Source: Roseovarius lutimaris (GTDB taxonomy: Bacteria > Pseudomonadota > Alphaproteobacteria > Rhodobacterales > Rhodobacteraceae). Taken from it: a DNA stretch of 64,000 bases. Position 1 is the stretch's first letter. Every line of letters begins with the position of its first letter. The notes under the pieces were generated by a model. The model was not told where the DNA came from. It saw only the letters and a program-made list of their open reading frames with translations, and made no database searches. Of the stretch, positions 17,031 through 26,694 are shown one piece after another. The DNA is taken from NCBI RefSeq assembly GCF_900115165.1, contig NZ_FOVP01000001.1, positions 248,001 to 312,000 on the forward strand. The letters run 5' to 3'. The translations under genes were made by a program, and so were the position numbers.

Positions 17031-18293
17031 TTACCATTTCCGTTCGAACTTGCTGCGCAGATAAATGGCGATGGCGTTCATGGTGATGAGAAAGGTCAAC
17101 AACACCAGAATGGCGGCTGAGGTGCGGCTTACAAAGCCGCGTTCGGGGCTGTCGGCCCAGATGAATATCTGGGTGGGAAGTGCGGTGGCGCTATCAAACG
17201 GTGTGTCCGGCGCCGAGGTGATGAAGGCGTTCATCCCGATCAGCAAAAGCGGCGCGGTCTCGCCAAGCGCCTGCGCGAGGCCGATGATGGTGCCGGTCAG
17301 GATACCGGGCATGGCCAGCGGCAACACATGGCCAAACACCACCTGATGCCTTGAGGCCCCGACCCCAAGCGCCGCCTCGCGGATCGAGGGCGGCACCGCC
17401 TTGAGCGCGGCGCGCGTCGCGATGATGATCGTCGGCAGCGTCATGAGCGCCAGCGTCATCCCGCCCACAAGCGGCGCCGAGCGCGGCAGGCCCATCCAGC
17501 CGATGAACACCGCCAGGGCGAGCAGGCCAAACACCACCGAGGGCACCGCCGCGAGGTTGTTGATATTGACCTCGATGAAATCGCTCAACCGGTTGCGCGG
17601 TGCAAATTCCTCAAGATAGATCGCGGCTCCTATGCCAAGTGGGAAGGCGATCACGAAGCAGACCAGAAGCGCCCAGAAGCTTCCCACAAGCGCGCCTTTC
17701 AGGCCGGCCAGTTCGGGAAAGCGGCTATCGGTATTTGTGATCAATCCCCAATTGATTGGCTGTGAAATCGCGCCTGCCCGATCCAGTGTGTCGAACCAGC
17801 CGATTTCACGGTCGCTGACGCGGCGCTGTGCCTCGGGGGTGTCGCGCTTGACCAACCCCTTGGCCAGCTGATCGAAGGGGTCAGACACCGGCACCGTCAC
17901 GGTGACGCTCTGCCCGATCAGCGAGGGGTCTGCAACGATGCGGTCGCGCAGCGAAAACTGCGCGCCGTTTGAAAATATCCCCTCAAGCGCCTTTTCATCG
18001 GCCCGCCCGCTGACGTCCGGAAAATAGGTCTTGAGGCTGGCCAAAAGCACATCGTCAAACCCGCCGCGCGGCAGGCGATCATCCTTGATCTCGGCCGGGT
18101 CGACGAAGACATCGACGGTAATATGGGTTTGCGTAAAGGCCTTGTAGCCAGAGCTGACCAAGGATGACACAAGGATAAACAGCATCAGCGCGGCAAAGCC
18201 GATGGCGGCCATGCCAAAGCCCTTGATCATCGTCTGATGGCGATTGCGCCGCTTGAGATGGCTGCGCGCGCTGTGGCTTGAAAGATCGGTCAT
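17031..18293 (-). CDS. pstA: Phosphate ABC transporter permease PstA
   Basis: 420 residues. A first membrane segment (about 30-50) is followed by a long periplasmic insertion of about 150 residues, then the BPD_transp_1 permease core with five further segments. The EAA-type loop is [27 protein letters not shown], and [10 protein letters not shown] precedes the core. ATG 18293 has AAGGA at a proper distance; the in-frame ATG at 18311 would run into pstC. The large insertion makes it longer than enterobacterial PstA (about 296), as is usual in alphaproteobacteria. Confidence 0.94.
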   Translation of the reverse strand: MTDLSSHSARSHLKRRNRHQTMIKGFGMAAIGFAALMLFILVSSLVSSGYKAFTQTHITVDVFVDPAEIKDDRLPRGGFDDVLLASLKTYFPDVSGRADEKALEGIFSNGAQFSLRDRIVADPSLIGQSVTVTVPVSDPFDQLAKGLVKRDTPEAQRRVSDREIGWFDTLDRAGAISQPINWGLITNTDSRFPELAGLKGALVGSFWALLVCFVIAFPLGIGAAIYLEEFAPRNRLSDFIEVNINNLAAVPSVVFGLLALAVFIGWMGLPRSAPLVGGMTLALMTLPTIIIATRAALKAVPPSIREAALGVGASRHQVVFGHVLPLAMPGILTGTIIGLAQALGETAPLLLIGMNAFITSAPDTPFDSATALPTQIFIWADSPERGFVSRTSAAILVLLTFLITMNAIAIYLRSKFERKW

Positions 18294-18303
18294 CGCGGGG
18301 TCC

Positions 18304-19677
18304 TTAATCATAGGCTTCGCGGTACTTGCGCACGATGCGCAGGGCGAAAATATTGATCATCAGCGTCACAAGGAAAAGCATCATCCCAAGCGCGAAGGCT
18401 GCCAGCGTCTTGGGGTTGTCAAACGAGGTGTCGCCGATCAGCAGGGTCACGATCTGCACGGTGACGGTGGTCACGCTATCGAGAGGGTTCATCGTCATCT
18501 TGGCGATCAACCCGGCGGCCATGACCACGATCATGGTTTCGCCGATGGCGCGGCTTACGGCCAGCAACACACCGCCGACAATGCCGGGAATGGCGGCGGG
18601 AAAGAGAACCCCGGTCATCATCTCGGCCCGCGTCGCCCCAAGGCCAAGCGCCCCGTCGCGCAAGCTCTGCGGCACCGCCGACAGCGCATCATCGGCAAAG
18701 GATGAAATGAACGGGATAAGCATGATCCCCATCACCCCGCCCGCCGCGAGCGCCGTGTTGGGCGACACATCAAGCCCAAGCGACTGGCCAAAACTGCGGA
18801 TCGCCGGAGCGACCACGAGAATGGCGAAAAAGCCGTAGACGACAGTGGGCACTCCGGCGAGGATTTCCAAAAGCGGCTTTGCCACCGCGCGAAATTTTCG
18901 CGGCGCGAATTCATTGAGGTAAACCGCCGACATCAACCCCACCGGCACCGCTATCACAAGCGCGATCACCGTGATCACGAGAGTGCCAAGCATGACCGGC
19001 AACCAGCCAAAGGCGCCCTCGGCGGCGACCTGATCGTCGCGCAGCGGAATCTGCGGCTCCCAATTGGTGCCGAACAGAAACTCGACAAAAGACACCTTGG
19101 CGAAAAACCTCGAGGTTTCGACCATCAGCGAGGCGACAATGCCGAGTGTAACAAAGACCGCCACAACCGAACAGAAGATCATCAGCCCCGAAATGAATCG
19201 CTCGACCCCGTGGCGGGCGCGAAACCCGGCGCTGACCTTGCGGCGGCTGAACGCCACAAGCACCAACGACAGTGCCGTGACAACCACCAGCAAGAGCTGC
19301 CCCGCGCGCGCCTGTAGGGCGGTCAGATACTGGGCTGCCTCGGTCTTCCACGGCTCGGGCGTGCCAAAGACAACGCCTCGGGCGACGGATTTGATCTCGG
19401 CGACGATAAGCTGCACCTCGCCGCTGCCAAACCCGTCCAAATGCGCGGCGATCTTGGATTTTAGAATCAGGTCAATCACCGGCCCCTGAAGCAGCAACCA
19501 CAGCAGGATCAGAACAAGCACGGGCACCAGAACCACCAAAAGCGAATAGGCGCCATGAAACCCGACCAGCGAGTGAAGCCGCGCCCCGTCACGCCGGATC
19601 GCGGTGGCCGCCTGACGGTTCCAGACATAGCCGATCACGGAAAACACAAAGAGGCAGGCAAAGGCGGCGGTTGTCAT
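18304..19677 (-). CDS. pstC: Phosphate ABC transporter permease PstC
   Basis: 457 residues. The N-terminal 150-residue part with membrane segments (about 1-25, 45-65, 128-146) is the DUF3333-type extension found in alphaproteobacterial PstC. The permease core follows, with YLNEFAPRKFRAVAKPLLEILAGVPTVVYGF and the EAA loop LRDGALGLGATRAEMMTGVLFPAAIPG. It pairs with PstA to form the inner-membrane phosphate channel. It follows pstS after a 69-base gap that contains a stem-loop. Confidence 0.94.
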   Translation of the reverse strand: MTTAAFACLFVFSVIGYVWNRQAATAIRRDGARLHSLVGFHGAYSLLVVLVPVLVLILLWLLLQGPVIDLILKSKIAAHLDGFGSGEVQLIVAEIKSVARGVVFGTPEPWKTEAAQYLTALQARAGQLLLVVVTALSLVLVAFSRRKVSAGFRARHGVERFISGLMIFCSVVAVFVTLGIVASLMVETSRFFAKVSFVEFLFGTNWEPQIPLRDDQVAAEGAFGWLPVMLGTLVITVIALVIAVPVGLMSAVYLNEFAPRKFRAVAKPLLEILAGVPTVVYGFFAILVVAPAIRSFGQSLGLDVSPNTALAAGGVMGIMLIPFISSFADDALSAVPQSLRDGALGLGATRAEMMTGVLFPAAIPGIVGGVLLAVSRAIGETMIVVMAAGLIAKMTMNPLDSVTTVTVQIVTLLIGDTSFDNPKTLAAFALGMMLFLVTLMINIFALRIVRKYREAYD

Positions 19678-19707
19678 GGCGCTCTCGGGATTTGTTAAAA
19701 TGCAACA

Positions 19708-19730
19708 CCGCCCGACGCTTGGCCGGGCGG
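19708..19730 (-). other. Intercistronic stem-loop between pstS and pstC
   Basis: CCGCCCG (19708-19714) pairs with CGGGCGG (19724-19730) around a nine-base loop. No run of T follows directly on the minus strand, so it is more likely an RNA-stabilising or partial-termination element that favours pstS over pstCAB. Confidence 0.45.
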
Positions 19731-19746
19731 CGACAGGTTTGGGCGC

Positions 19747-20799
19747 TTACTCTTTCGGCGCCATTGTCTTGCCGTCGATCACAGCATCCTGTGTTTCGGC
19801 CCGCAGATCGTCGGGAAGGGCCACCATGCCGCGCTCGCTCAGATAGCCGCCCGGCTCCATCGCGTCATCGGACATGTATTCCTCGATGAACTCCTGAAAG
19901 TTCGGGATCACACCGCGATGCGCGTTCTTGGTGTAAAAGTAGAGCGGGCGCGAGATCGGGTAGGAGAAATCACCGATGGTCTCGGCACTCGGTTCGACAC
20001 CGGCAATCCTGACGGCCTTCAGCGTATCCATGTTCTCGTAAAGGAAGGAATAGCCAAAGATCCCCATGGCATGCTCGTCGGCGTTCAGGCGCTGCACGAT
20101 CAGGTTGTCGTTCTCGCCCGCCTCGACAAACGGGCCATCCTGACGCATCCGCGAACAGTTGTCCTTGACGGTTGCCTTATATCCGGCCTTGTCGGCCTCT
20201 TTCAGGGCTTTCATGAACGGGGTGGCCTCGCAGCCGGCATGCATCGCCAGTTCGACAAAGGCGTCGCGGGTGCCCGATGTGGGCGGCGGGCCATAGGCCA
20301 GGATTTCAACCGCAGGCAGGCTTGCATCGACATCGGCCCAGGTCTTGTTGGGGTTGGCGATCCAGCCACCCTCGCCCGGAATTTCGGCGGCAAGCGCAAG
20401 GAACACCTGCTCCAGCGTCAGATCCCAGTCATTCTCGGCCGCCCGCGAGATTGCAATCGACAGACCGTCATAGCCAATCATCGCCTCGGTGATATCGGTC
20501 ACGCCGTTGTTTTGGCAAAGCTGGTACTCCGAGGCCTTCATCGCGCGCGAGGCCCCGGTCAGATCGGGGTGTGCTTCGCCGATGCCGGCGCAGAAAATCT
20601 TCATGCCGCCGCCGGTGCCGGTCGATTCGACAATCGGCGAGGGGGCGCCGGTCACATTGGCAAATTGCTCGGCAACGGCCTGGGTATATGGAAACACGGT
20701 GGACGAGCCGACAATGCGGATTTCGTCACGCGCCTGTGCGGCGCCTACAGCAGCGGCAGAGAGGGCCAGCGTGGAAACAGTCAGTTTGAAAAGCGACAT
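19747..20799 (-). CDS. pstS: Phosphate ABC transporter substrate-binding protein
   Basis: 350 residues with a clear signal peptide (about 1-24, ending AAQA). The mature protein begins DEIRIVGSSTVFPYTQAVAEQF, a PstS-like phosphate site, and contains ESTGTGGGMKIFC and the later YGPPPTSGTRDAFVEL. It captures phosphate in the periplasm for PstCAB. ATG 20799 fits the signal peptide; an in-frame codon at 20823 adds an unlikely extension. First gene of the six-gene pst-pho operon, with a Pho box about 80-110 bases upstream. Confidence 0.95.
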   Translation of the reverse strand: MSLFKLTVSTLALSAAAVGAAQARDEIRIVGSSTVFPYTQAVAEQFANVTGAPSPIVESTGTGGGMKIFCAGIGEAHPDLTGASRAMKASEYQLCQNNGVTDITEAMIGYDGLSIAISRAAENDWDLTLEQVFLALAAEIPGEGGWIANPNKTWADVDASLPAVEILAYGPPPTSGTRDAFVELAMHAGCEATPFMKALKEADKAGYKATVKDNCSRMRQDGPFVEAGENDNLIVQRLNADEHAMGIFGYSFLYENMDTLKAVRIAGVEPSAETIGDFSYPISRPLYFYTKNAHRGVIPNFQEFIEEYMSDDAMEPGGYLSERGMVALPDDLRAETQDAVIDGKTMAPKE

Positions 20800-20879
20800 G
20801 GAGTGCTCCTGGGTTCGGTTCACGGGGCGCCCGTATTGGCGACCTCTGCGGCCCTGCTAGGTGGTTGCAACGACGCTTT

Positions 20880-20909
20880 TGTTACGTTTTTGTAAACGTT
20901 TTATGACAG
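20880..20909 (-). promoter_or_regulatory. Pho box upstream of pstS
   Basis: On the minus strand CTGTCAT (20909-20903), AAAA, CGTTTAC (20898-20892), AAAAA, CGTAACA (20886-20880) form three 7-base units with about 11-base spacing, and the first is a perfect PhoB half-site. It marks PhoB control of pstSCAB-phoU-phoB and separates that operon from phoR. Confidence 0.8.
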
Positions 20910-20954
20910 GAGGAGATTTCTCGGGGATTCGCGCGGTTGACACCGCGAAAAGCT

Positions 20955-22013
20955 TTATGCGCTGTGCGTCCAGCGCGGCAAAATCACGGTAAACGCGCTA
21001 CCCTGCCCCGGCGTGGAGTCGATTCGAAGTCGCCCGCGGTGGCGATTGACGATGTGTTTCACGATCGCAAGGCCAAGCCCTGTGCCACCCCTCTCGCGAG
21101 AGCGGTGGGTGTCGACCCGGTAAAACCGCTCGGTCAGGCGCGGGATATGCCGCGGATCAATCCCCGGCCCGCGATCCCTGACCCGCACCACCACGGCAGG
21201 CACGCGCAAGGTTGTCTCTGGCGGGCTCGGGTCGAGCGTGATGGTGATCGCGTTGCCCTTGCCACCGTATTTGATCGCGTTCTCAACAAGGTTGGTAAAA
21301 ACCTGCTGCAACTGATCGGAATTGCCCGGAACACGCACGCCATCGGGCGGATCAAATGCGATCTCACAGGCGCTCTCTTTGGCCAGCGGGCGCAGCGTAT
21401 GCAGCACCGAGCCGATGATCCGGCCAAGATCGACCGGGTCCTTGGCGCGCACCCGTTCCTCGCTTTCCACCCGGCTGAGCGACAGAAGATCGCGCACCAG
21501 CCGCTCCATCCTTGCGGCCTCGGATTGCATAATCCCCAGAAAGCGGTCGATCGCTTTGTCGTCGTGCCGCGCAGGCCCCTGAAGGGTTTCGATAAACCCG
21601 ATCAGCGCGGTCAACGGTGTGCGCAACTCGTGGCTGACATTGGCCACGAAATCGCGGCGCATCTGGCTTGCCTGTTCCTTTTCCGACAGATCCTCAAAGC
21701 AGAGCAAGACGCCGCTCGTGGCTCCGATCTCGACAAAGCCAAGGCTCACGGCAAAGCTGGTGTCGCGCCCGGCATCACTGCTGTGGTATTGGGTATCGCG
21801 TGGCTGGCGGTCGGCCAGGCTCGCCTCGACCGCGTCGATCACATCGGGCTGGCGCAGGGCGGTCATGAAATGGCGCCCTTCGATCGCACGCCCCAAGAGA
21901 TCGGCGCCCAGGGTGTTGACGGCCGAAATATGCGCGTCTGGCCCGATCAGAACCGCCGCAAGCGGAAGCGCGGCCAGAACCGAGGCGATGCCCTGGTCCG
22001 GCACCTCTGTCAA
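20955..22013 (-). CDS. phoR: Phosphate regulon sensor histidine kinase PhoR
   Basis: 352 residues. A PAS domain (about 12-110) is followed by HisKA with phospho-acceptor His128 in [20 protein letters not shown] and a HATPase domain with N-box [13 protein letters not shown]1 RDRGPGID and G2 [14 protein letters not shown]. It phosphorylates PhoB under phosphate limitation. No transmembrane segment is visible, unlike E. coli PhoR, so it is probably cytoplasmic and senses through PhoU/Pst. It overlaps the carbonic-anhydrase-like gene by four bases and so belongs to the gmk operon, not the pst operon. Confidence 0.93.
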   Translation of the reverse strand: MTEVPDQGIASVLAALPLAAVLIGPDAHISAVNTLGADLLGRAIEGRHFMTALRQPDVIDAVEASLADRQPRDTQYHSSDAGRDTSFAVSLGFVEIGATSGVLLCFEDLSEKEQASQMRRDFVANVSHELRTPLTALIGFIETLQGPARHDDKAIDRFLGIMQSEAARMERLVRDLLSLSRVESEERVRAKDPVDLGRIIGSVLHTLRPLAKESACEIAFDPPDGVRVPGNSDQLQQVFTNLVENAIKYGGKGNAITITLDPSPPETTLRVPAVVVRVRDRGPGIDPRHIPRLTERFYRVDTHRSRERGGTGLGLAIVKHIVNRHRGRLRIDSTPGQGSAFTVILPRWTHSA

Positions 22014-22537
22014 AGCGCTGTCAGGCCCGTGCGAAAGCGGCGCATGTTGCGCTGATAATGCAGCGCACCGGCCTTGAGGCCCTCGATGGCCGCCGCATCC
22101 AGAGTGCGGATCACCCGGCCCGGCGCGCCCATCACAAGGCTGCCCTCAGGAATTTCCTTGCCCTCGGTGATCAGCGCCCCGGCCCCGATCAGACAGTTCC
22201 TGCCGATCTTTGCCCCGTTCAGAATGGTCGCGCCCATGCCGATCAGGGAATTTTCGCCAATGGTGCACCCGTGCAGCATCGCCTTGTGCCCGATGGTACA
22301 GCCCGCCCCGATGACAAGCGGATAGCCCGGATCGGTGTGCATGACGGTGTGGTCCTGCACATTGCTGCCCGCGCCGATATGGATCACCTCATTGTCGCCC
22401 CGCAAGGTGACGCCAAACCAGACCGAGGTGGCGGCTTCAAGCACCACATTGCCGATCACACTGGCATCCGGGGCAACCCAGAAATCGCCATCTTCCGGGG
22501 TCTGCGGCGCGTGGCCGTCAAGCGCATAAAGGGTCAT
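22010..22537 (-). CDS. Gamma-class carbonic anhydrase family protein
   Basis: 175 residues built from left-handed beta-helix hexapeptide repeats (for example [41 protein letters not shown]). The metal-ligand His pattern of the gamma-carbonic anhydrase fold is kept: HTVMH and then GHKAMLHGC. Relatives (YrdA, CaiE-like, PaaY) hydrate CO2 or act as acyl/thioester hydrolases, so activity is uncertain. Translationally coupled on both sides: overlaps gmk (ATGA) and phoR. Confidence 0.9.
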   Translation of the reverse strand: MTLYALDGHAPQTPEDGDFWVAPDASVIGNVVLEAATSVWFGVTLRGDNEVIHIGAGSNVQDHTVMHTDPGYPLVIGAGCTIGHKAMLHGCTIGENSLIGMGATILNGAKIGRNCLIGAGALITEGKEIPEGSLVMGAPGRVIRTLDAAAIEGLKAGALHYQRNMRRFRTGLTAL

Positions 22538-23175
22538 CTTGTCTCCTCGAATTCGGTCTGTAATTGGCGCACATGTGCGATAAGCCCCGGTTGCTGGCTG
22601 CGGCGCAGCCGGGTGGCCTCGATGATCGTGTTCAGCTTGCGCTCGGTGGCGTCAAGGTCGTCATTTATCAATACGAAATCATAGCCATCCCAATGGCTGA
22701 TCTCATCCCAGCTTTTCTCCATCCGCTTGGCAATCACCTCGGCGCTGTCCTGACCTCGGGTTTCAAGGCGGCGATGCAACTCGCCAATCGAGGGCGGTAG
22801 CAGAAAGATCGACAGCGTATGCGCGCCAAGCGCCGAGTTGCGGATTTGCTGCGCGCCCTGCCAGTCGATGTCAAACAGCACATCGCGCCCGGCCTCGATC
22901 GCGCTTTGCACGGCCCCTTTGGGCGAACCATAGAAATTGCCGAACACATGCGCATGCTCAAGCATGTCACCGGCCGCCACATCGCGCTTGAACTGATCCT
23001 GGGTCAGGAAAAAGTAATCCTGGCCTTCAACCTCGCCCTCTCGCGGCGTGCGGGTGGTGGCCGAAACGGAAAACGCAATCGTCGGATCCCAGGCCCGAAG
23101 CCGCTGCGACAGGGTGGATTTGCCCGCGCCCGAGGGCGACGACAGAATAATCAAAAGGCCGCGGCGATCACTCAT
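22534..23175 (-). CDS. gmk: Guanylate kinase
   Basis: 213 residues. P-loop [16 protein letters not shown] near residue 10, the GMP-binding signature [19 protein letters not shown], and the [16 protein letters not shown] and [10 protein letters not shown] segments. It phosphorylates GMP to GDP. In-frame starts also exist at 23196 and 23211; 23175 gives the shortest normal N-terminus ([16 protein letters not shown]). It follows yicC, an arrangement widespread in proteobacteria, and overlaps the carbonic-anhydrase-like gene. Confidence 0.95.
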   Translation of the reverse strand: MSDRRGLLIILSSPSGAGKSTLSQRLRAWDPTIAFSVSATTRTPREGEVEGQDYFFLTQDQFKRDVAAGDMLEHAHVFGNFYGSPKGAVQSAIEAGRDVLFDIDWQGAQQIRNSALGAHTLSIFLLPPSIGELHRRLETRGQDSAEVIAKRMEKSWDEISHWDGYDFVLINDDLDATERKLNTIIEATRLRRSQQPGLIAHVRQLQTEFEETR

Positions 23176-23227
23176 TGCATTCACTTTCCCGTTTGGCATC
23201 ACATCTGTCATGCCCTGTCTTTCATCT

Positions 23228-23245
23228 TTCCAGAAATACTCAAAC
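23228..23245. repeat. Short dispersed intergenic element, copy 2
   Basis: TTTCCAGAAATACTCAAA between yicC and gmk; differs at few positions from the copy at 7483-7500. Confidence 0.4.
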
Positions 23246-23277
23246 TCACCGCCGCCTCACGTCACACCGGCGCCTGA

Positions 23278-24168
23278 TCATTCTACATTCTGCACCTGTT
23301 CACGCATCTGGTCGATCACGGTTTTGAGGCCAAGACCGATGCGCGTCAAGCCGGTGTTCTGCGCCTTGGAACAGAGCGTGTTCGCTTCGCGATTGAACTC
23401 CTGGCTGAGAAAATCAAGCTTACGCCCCATCGGCGAGCCCTGCGCGATCAGTTCGCGCGCGGCACCGACATGGGCGCGCAGGCGGTCGATTTCCTCGGTC
23501 ACGTCAAGCTTGACGGCCATCATCGCAAGCTCTTGCGCCACGCGCCCCTCATCGGCGCCGCTGGCACCCTCGATCACCCGCGCGAGAGCGGCGCGAAAGC
23601 TTTGCGACAGATCATCCCTGCGCGCCTCGGCAACCTCGGCGGCCTCTTTGGTCAGCGTCTCGATCTCGTCAAGCTGCGCGCCCAGAACCTGCGCCAGGGC
23701 GGCGCCTTCGGCGCGGCGCATGTCCAGGAAACTCTCCAGCACGGACTCGAAATCCGCCAGGAGTGCGCGACCGAGCGCACCGGTGTCCTGCGCGCTGGTG
23801 CCGGTTTCAAGCACCCCGCGCAGGCCGACGATATCGGCGGCATTGGCGGGCGCCAGCGACAGCCCGCGATCCATCGCGCGGGCCTCGATCCCGGCCATGG
23901 CCGCAAGCACATCCTCAAGCAGTGCCTCGTTGACGCTCAGCGCGCCGCCGCGCTCATCGCTTTGCACCCGCAGGGACAGCGAGACATTGCCACGCGCCAT
24001 CGCCTTGCTCAGACGCGCGCGCAACCCCGCCTCAAGCCCCTCGATCCAGTCGGGCACCCGCAAGCGCAGATCAAGCCCCTTGCCATTCACACTGCGCAAT
24101 TCCCAGGCCCAGCTCTGACCCTCAAACTCGCCTTTGGCGGCGGCAAAGGCTGTCATGGAATATAACAT
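23278..24168 (-). CDS. yicC: YicC family endoribonuclease
   Basis: 296 residues starting MLYSMTAFAAAKGEFEG, the classic YicC N-terminus, with ELRSVNGKGLDLRLRVP next and the C-terminal DUF1732 region GRKLDFLSQEFNREANTLCSKA and LKTVIDQMREQVQNVE. YicC proteins are stress-associated and have been shown to act as endoribonucleases. The ATG at 24168 is the first that yields the conserved start. First gene of yicC-gmk-carbonic anhydrase-phoR. Confidence 0.93.
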   Translation of the reverse strand: MLYSMTAFAAAKGEFEGQSWAWELRSVNGKGLDLRLRVPDWIEGLEAGLRARLSKAMARGNVSLSLRVQSDERGGALSVNEALLEDVLAAMAGIEARAMDRGLSLAPANAADIVGLRGVLETGTSAQDTGALGRALLADFESVLESFLDMRRAEGAALAQVLGAQLDEIETLTKEAAEVAEARRDDLSQSFRAALARVIEGASGADEGRVAQELAMMAVKLDVTEEIDRLRAHVGAARELIAQGSPMGRKLDFLSQEFNREANTLCSKAQNTGLTRIGLGLKTVIDQMREQVQNVE

Positions 24169-24405
24169 CGGCGGTTGGCTCCTTGTTGCGGTCTTGCCCT
24201 GTCCTAGCCACTGGTCTGGCGGCTGGCAAGCGGCTGGCAAAGGCAAAGCCTTTCGGAGAAGTTAACCAATTACGACGATTTTTAGACAAATAGAGGCTGA
24301 AATATGGCACATTTAAGTCATAGTACGGTGAGTCATGTGAGAATTAAGGCAAGCCGATGACCGTCGCAGCAGACGGAGAATGACGTTCAGAGAAGGTTTT
24401 GACAC

Positions 24406-25053
24406 ATGCAGGACGACGTAATCAGTTCAGTGGTTCCCCCCCGCCCAGGTAGTGCGGATGACCGGCAGGCCGAGCATATGCGCGCCTTTCGCGCCTATTG
24501 GAACAGCATGCGCAAGGGCCATGATGTGCCGCGTCGCTCGGATATCGACCCGCGCCGGATTGAGCCGTTGTTGTCCAACGCCTTTATCGCCGAGCGGATT
24601 GCGCCGGGTGTCACACGTTTGCGGATCGCGGGCATGCATCTGAGTGATCTCATGGGGATGGAAGTGCGCGGCATGCCGCTCAGCAGCTTCATCGCGCCTG
24701 CCGATCGTGACAATTTCGCGCTCAACCTGGTTGATGTGTTTGATCGCCCCGCGGCGCTGCGCCTCGATCTGCGCAGCAAATCCGGTGTCGGGCGCCCGGA
24801 ATTGACCGGCACGTTGATCCTGCTGCCGCTGCGCAGCGATCTGGGCGATGTGTCACGCGCGCTTGGGTGTCTCATAAGCAAAGGCCAGATCGGGCGCGCC
24901 TCGCGCCGGTTCGAGATCGTGAACAGCCATGTCGAGCCGCTCGTCGCCAGGGTTGAACCCAATGGCATGCGCGCCCTGCCCGGTGGATTGACCGACCCCA
25001 GAAGTTCCCCGGTCAGCAAAAACAGCCGCGATTATCTGCGCGTGGTCAAATAA
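24406..25053 (+). CDS. PAS domain-containing protein (PAS_5 type)
   Basis: 215 residues. Residues about 25-165 form a single PAS_5-like sensor domain: FRAYWNSMRKGHDVPRRSDIDPRRIEPLL, then LRIAGMHLSDLMGMEVRGMPLSSFI and TLILLPLRSDLGDVSRALGCL. No effector domain is attached; the C-terminal 45 residues look unstructured. Such stand-alone proteins are common in Rhodobacterales and of unknown role, perhaps docking to other regulators. A strong hairpin follows. Confidence 0.8.
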   Translation: MQDDVISSVVPPRPGSADDRQAEHMRAFRAYWNSMRKGHDVPRRSDIDPRRIEPLLSNAFIAERIAPGVTRLRIAGMHLSDLMGMEVRGMPLSSFIAPADRDNFALNLVDVFDRPAALRLDLRSKSGVGRPELTGTLILLPLRSDLGDVSRALGCLISKGQIGRASRRFEIVNSHVEPLVARVEPNGMRALPGGLTDPRSSPVSKNSRDYLRVVK

Positions 25054-25085
25054 GTCAAAGGGCATTGGCCCATGTTTGCCTCATT

Positions 25086-25121
25086 AAAAAGGCGGCGCAA
25101 GAAAATCCTGCGCCGCCTTTT
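25086..25121. terminator. Bidirectional terminator between PAS gene and DAHP synthase
   Basis: AAAAGGCGGCGCA and TGCGCCGCCTTTT pair perfectly over 13 bases around a nine-base loop, with A-run before and T-run after, serving the two convergent genes. Confidence 0.88.
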
Positions 25122-25152
25122 AATTTAATTTCAAACCGTTAGGGCGCCAGGC

Positions 25153-26523
25153 TCATCCAGCTTGGGCCTGTTGACGTTCAACCCGCAGCGCCGAAAGTTC
25201 TTCGGCGACCAGAAACGCCAGCTCAAGCGATTGGCTTGCATTCAGGCGCGGATCGCAGGCGGTGTGATAACGATCACTCAGGTTTTCATCGCTGAGCGCA
25301 CGCATGCCGCCGGTGCATTCGGTTACATCCTGACCGGTCATCTCGAAATGCACACCGCCGGGAATGGTGCCCTCGGCCTTGTGGATGGCAAAGAATTCGC
25401 GGACCTCGCGCAGCACCGATTCAAACGGTCGGGTCTTGTATCCGGTGGCCGATTTGATCGTATTGCCATGCATCGGATCACAGACCCAGACCACATTGGC
25501 GCCCTCTTCTTCTACGGTCTTGATCAGACGCGGCAGGTTGTCCGCGACCTTGCCCGCGCCAAACCGCGCGATCAGGGTCAGGCGACCGGCCTCATTGCCC
25601 GGATTGAGCTTGGCCAGAAGCAGCTTGAGATCTTCGCTTGTCATGGTCGGACCGCATTTCAGGCCAATCGGGTTCAGCACGCCACTCAGGAAATCCACAT
25701 GCGCGCCATCCGGCTGGCGTGTGCGATCCCCGATCCAGAGCATATGACCCGATCCCGCCAGCCATTTGCCAGAGGTCGAATCAAGCCGCGTCAGCGCCTC
25801 TTCATATTCCAGCAACAGGGATTCGTGGCTGGTATAGAAATCGACCGTCTTGAGCGTATGCGCGCGATCGCTGTCAATGCCGGCCGCCTTCATGAAATCC
25901 AGGGCATTGCTGATGTTATTTGCCATTTCGCGGTATTTCGCGGCCTTTTCGGATTCGGTAAAGCCGAGCGTCCAGGCGTGGACCTGATGCACATCCGCAT
26001 ACCCCCCCGTCGAAAAGGCCCGCAACAGGTTCAGCGTCGCCGCCGCCTGGGTGTAGGCCTGCAACATCTTGTCGGGATTGGGAATGCGCGACTCGGGCGT
26101 GAAGGCCAGATCGTTGATGATATCACCGCGATAGCTTGGCAGTTCGACACCGTTGACCACCTCGGTCGGGGCCGAGCGCGGCTTGGCGAATTGCCCGGCC
26201 ATCCGGCCGACCTTGACCACCGGCACCTTGGCACCATAGGTCAGAACCATCGCCATTTGCAGCATCACTTTGAAGGTGTCGCGGATCGCATCGGCGCTGA
26301 ACTGCTCAAAGCTCTCGGCGCAATCGCCGCCCTGAAGCAGGAAGGCCTCGCCGCGCGACGCCGCGCCAAGTTGCTCTTTCAGGCGGCGTGCCTCGCCTGC
26401 AAAAACCAGCGGAGGATACTGCGTCAGCCGGGCCTCGGCCGCCGAAAGTGCGGCGGCATCGGTATACTCTGGCATCTGGATCCGCGGTTTCGCGCGCCAG
26501 TCCGATTTTTGCCATTGCGTCAT
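25153..26523 (-). CDS. Class II 3-deoxy-7-phosphoheptulonate (DAHP) synthase
   Basis: 456 residues of the plant-like AroA-II type. It condenses phosphoenolpyruvate and erythrose 4-phosphate, the first step to aromatic amino acids. Recognisable blocks: [94 protein letters not shown] and [18 protein letters not shown] (metal and substrate residues). Starts with [13 protein letters not shown], normal for the family. Monocistronic, divergent from the GlxA-type regulator. Confidence 0.96.
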   Translation of the reverse strand: MTQWQKSDWRAKPRIQMPEYTDAAALSAAEARLTQYPPLVFAGEARRLKEQLGAASRGEAFLLQGGDCAESFEQFSADAIRDTFKVMLQMAMVLTYGAKVPVVKVGRMAGQFAKPRSAPTEVVNGVELPSYRGDIINDLAFTPESRIPNPDKMLQAYTQAAATLNLLRAFSTGGYADVHQVHAWTLGFTESEKAAKYREMANNISNALDFMKAAGIDSDRAHTLKTVDFYTSHESLLLEYEEALTRLDSTSGKWLAGSGHMLWIGDRTRQPDGAHVDFLSGVLNPIGLKCGPTMTSEDLKLLLAKLNPGNEAGRLTLIARFGAGKVADNLPRLIKTVEEEGANVVWVCDPMHGNTIKSATGYKTRPFESVLREVREFFAIHKAEGTIPGGVHFEMTGQDVTECTGGMRALSDENLSDRYHTACDPRLNASQSLELAFLVAEELSALRVERQQAQAG

Positions 26524-26694
26524 TGTCTTTCTCCGCTTTGTCGAATTACAGGCTTGGTCTATACTAAGGTGACCCTCAAGTGACCATATATGTATTGCAG
26601 GAATTCATGCAATTCGCGCCCGTATGTCTTGTCAATAAGACTGTTTTTGTGACAGACCCGATAAACGGCCTATTTATGCAGGGATTCGACAAGC

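Noticed and set aside
25162-26583. 473-codon plus-strand frame opposite the DAHP synthase
   Set aside because: Antisense artefact of a conserved gene.
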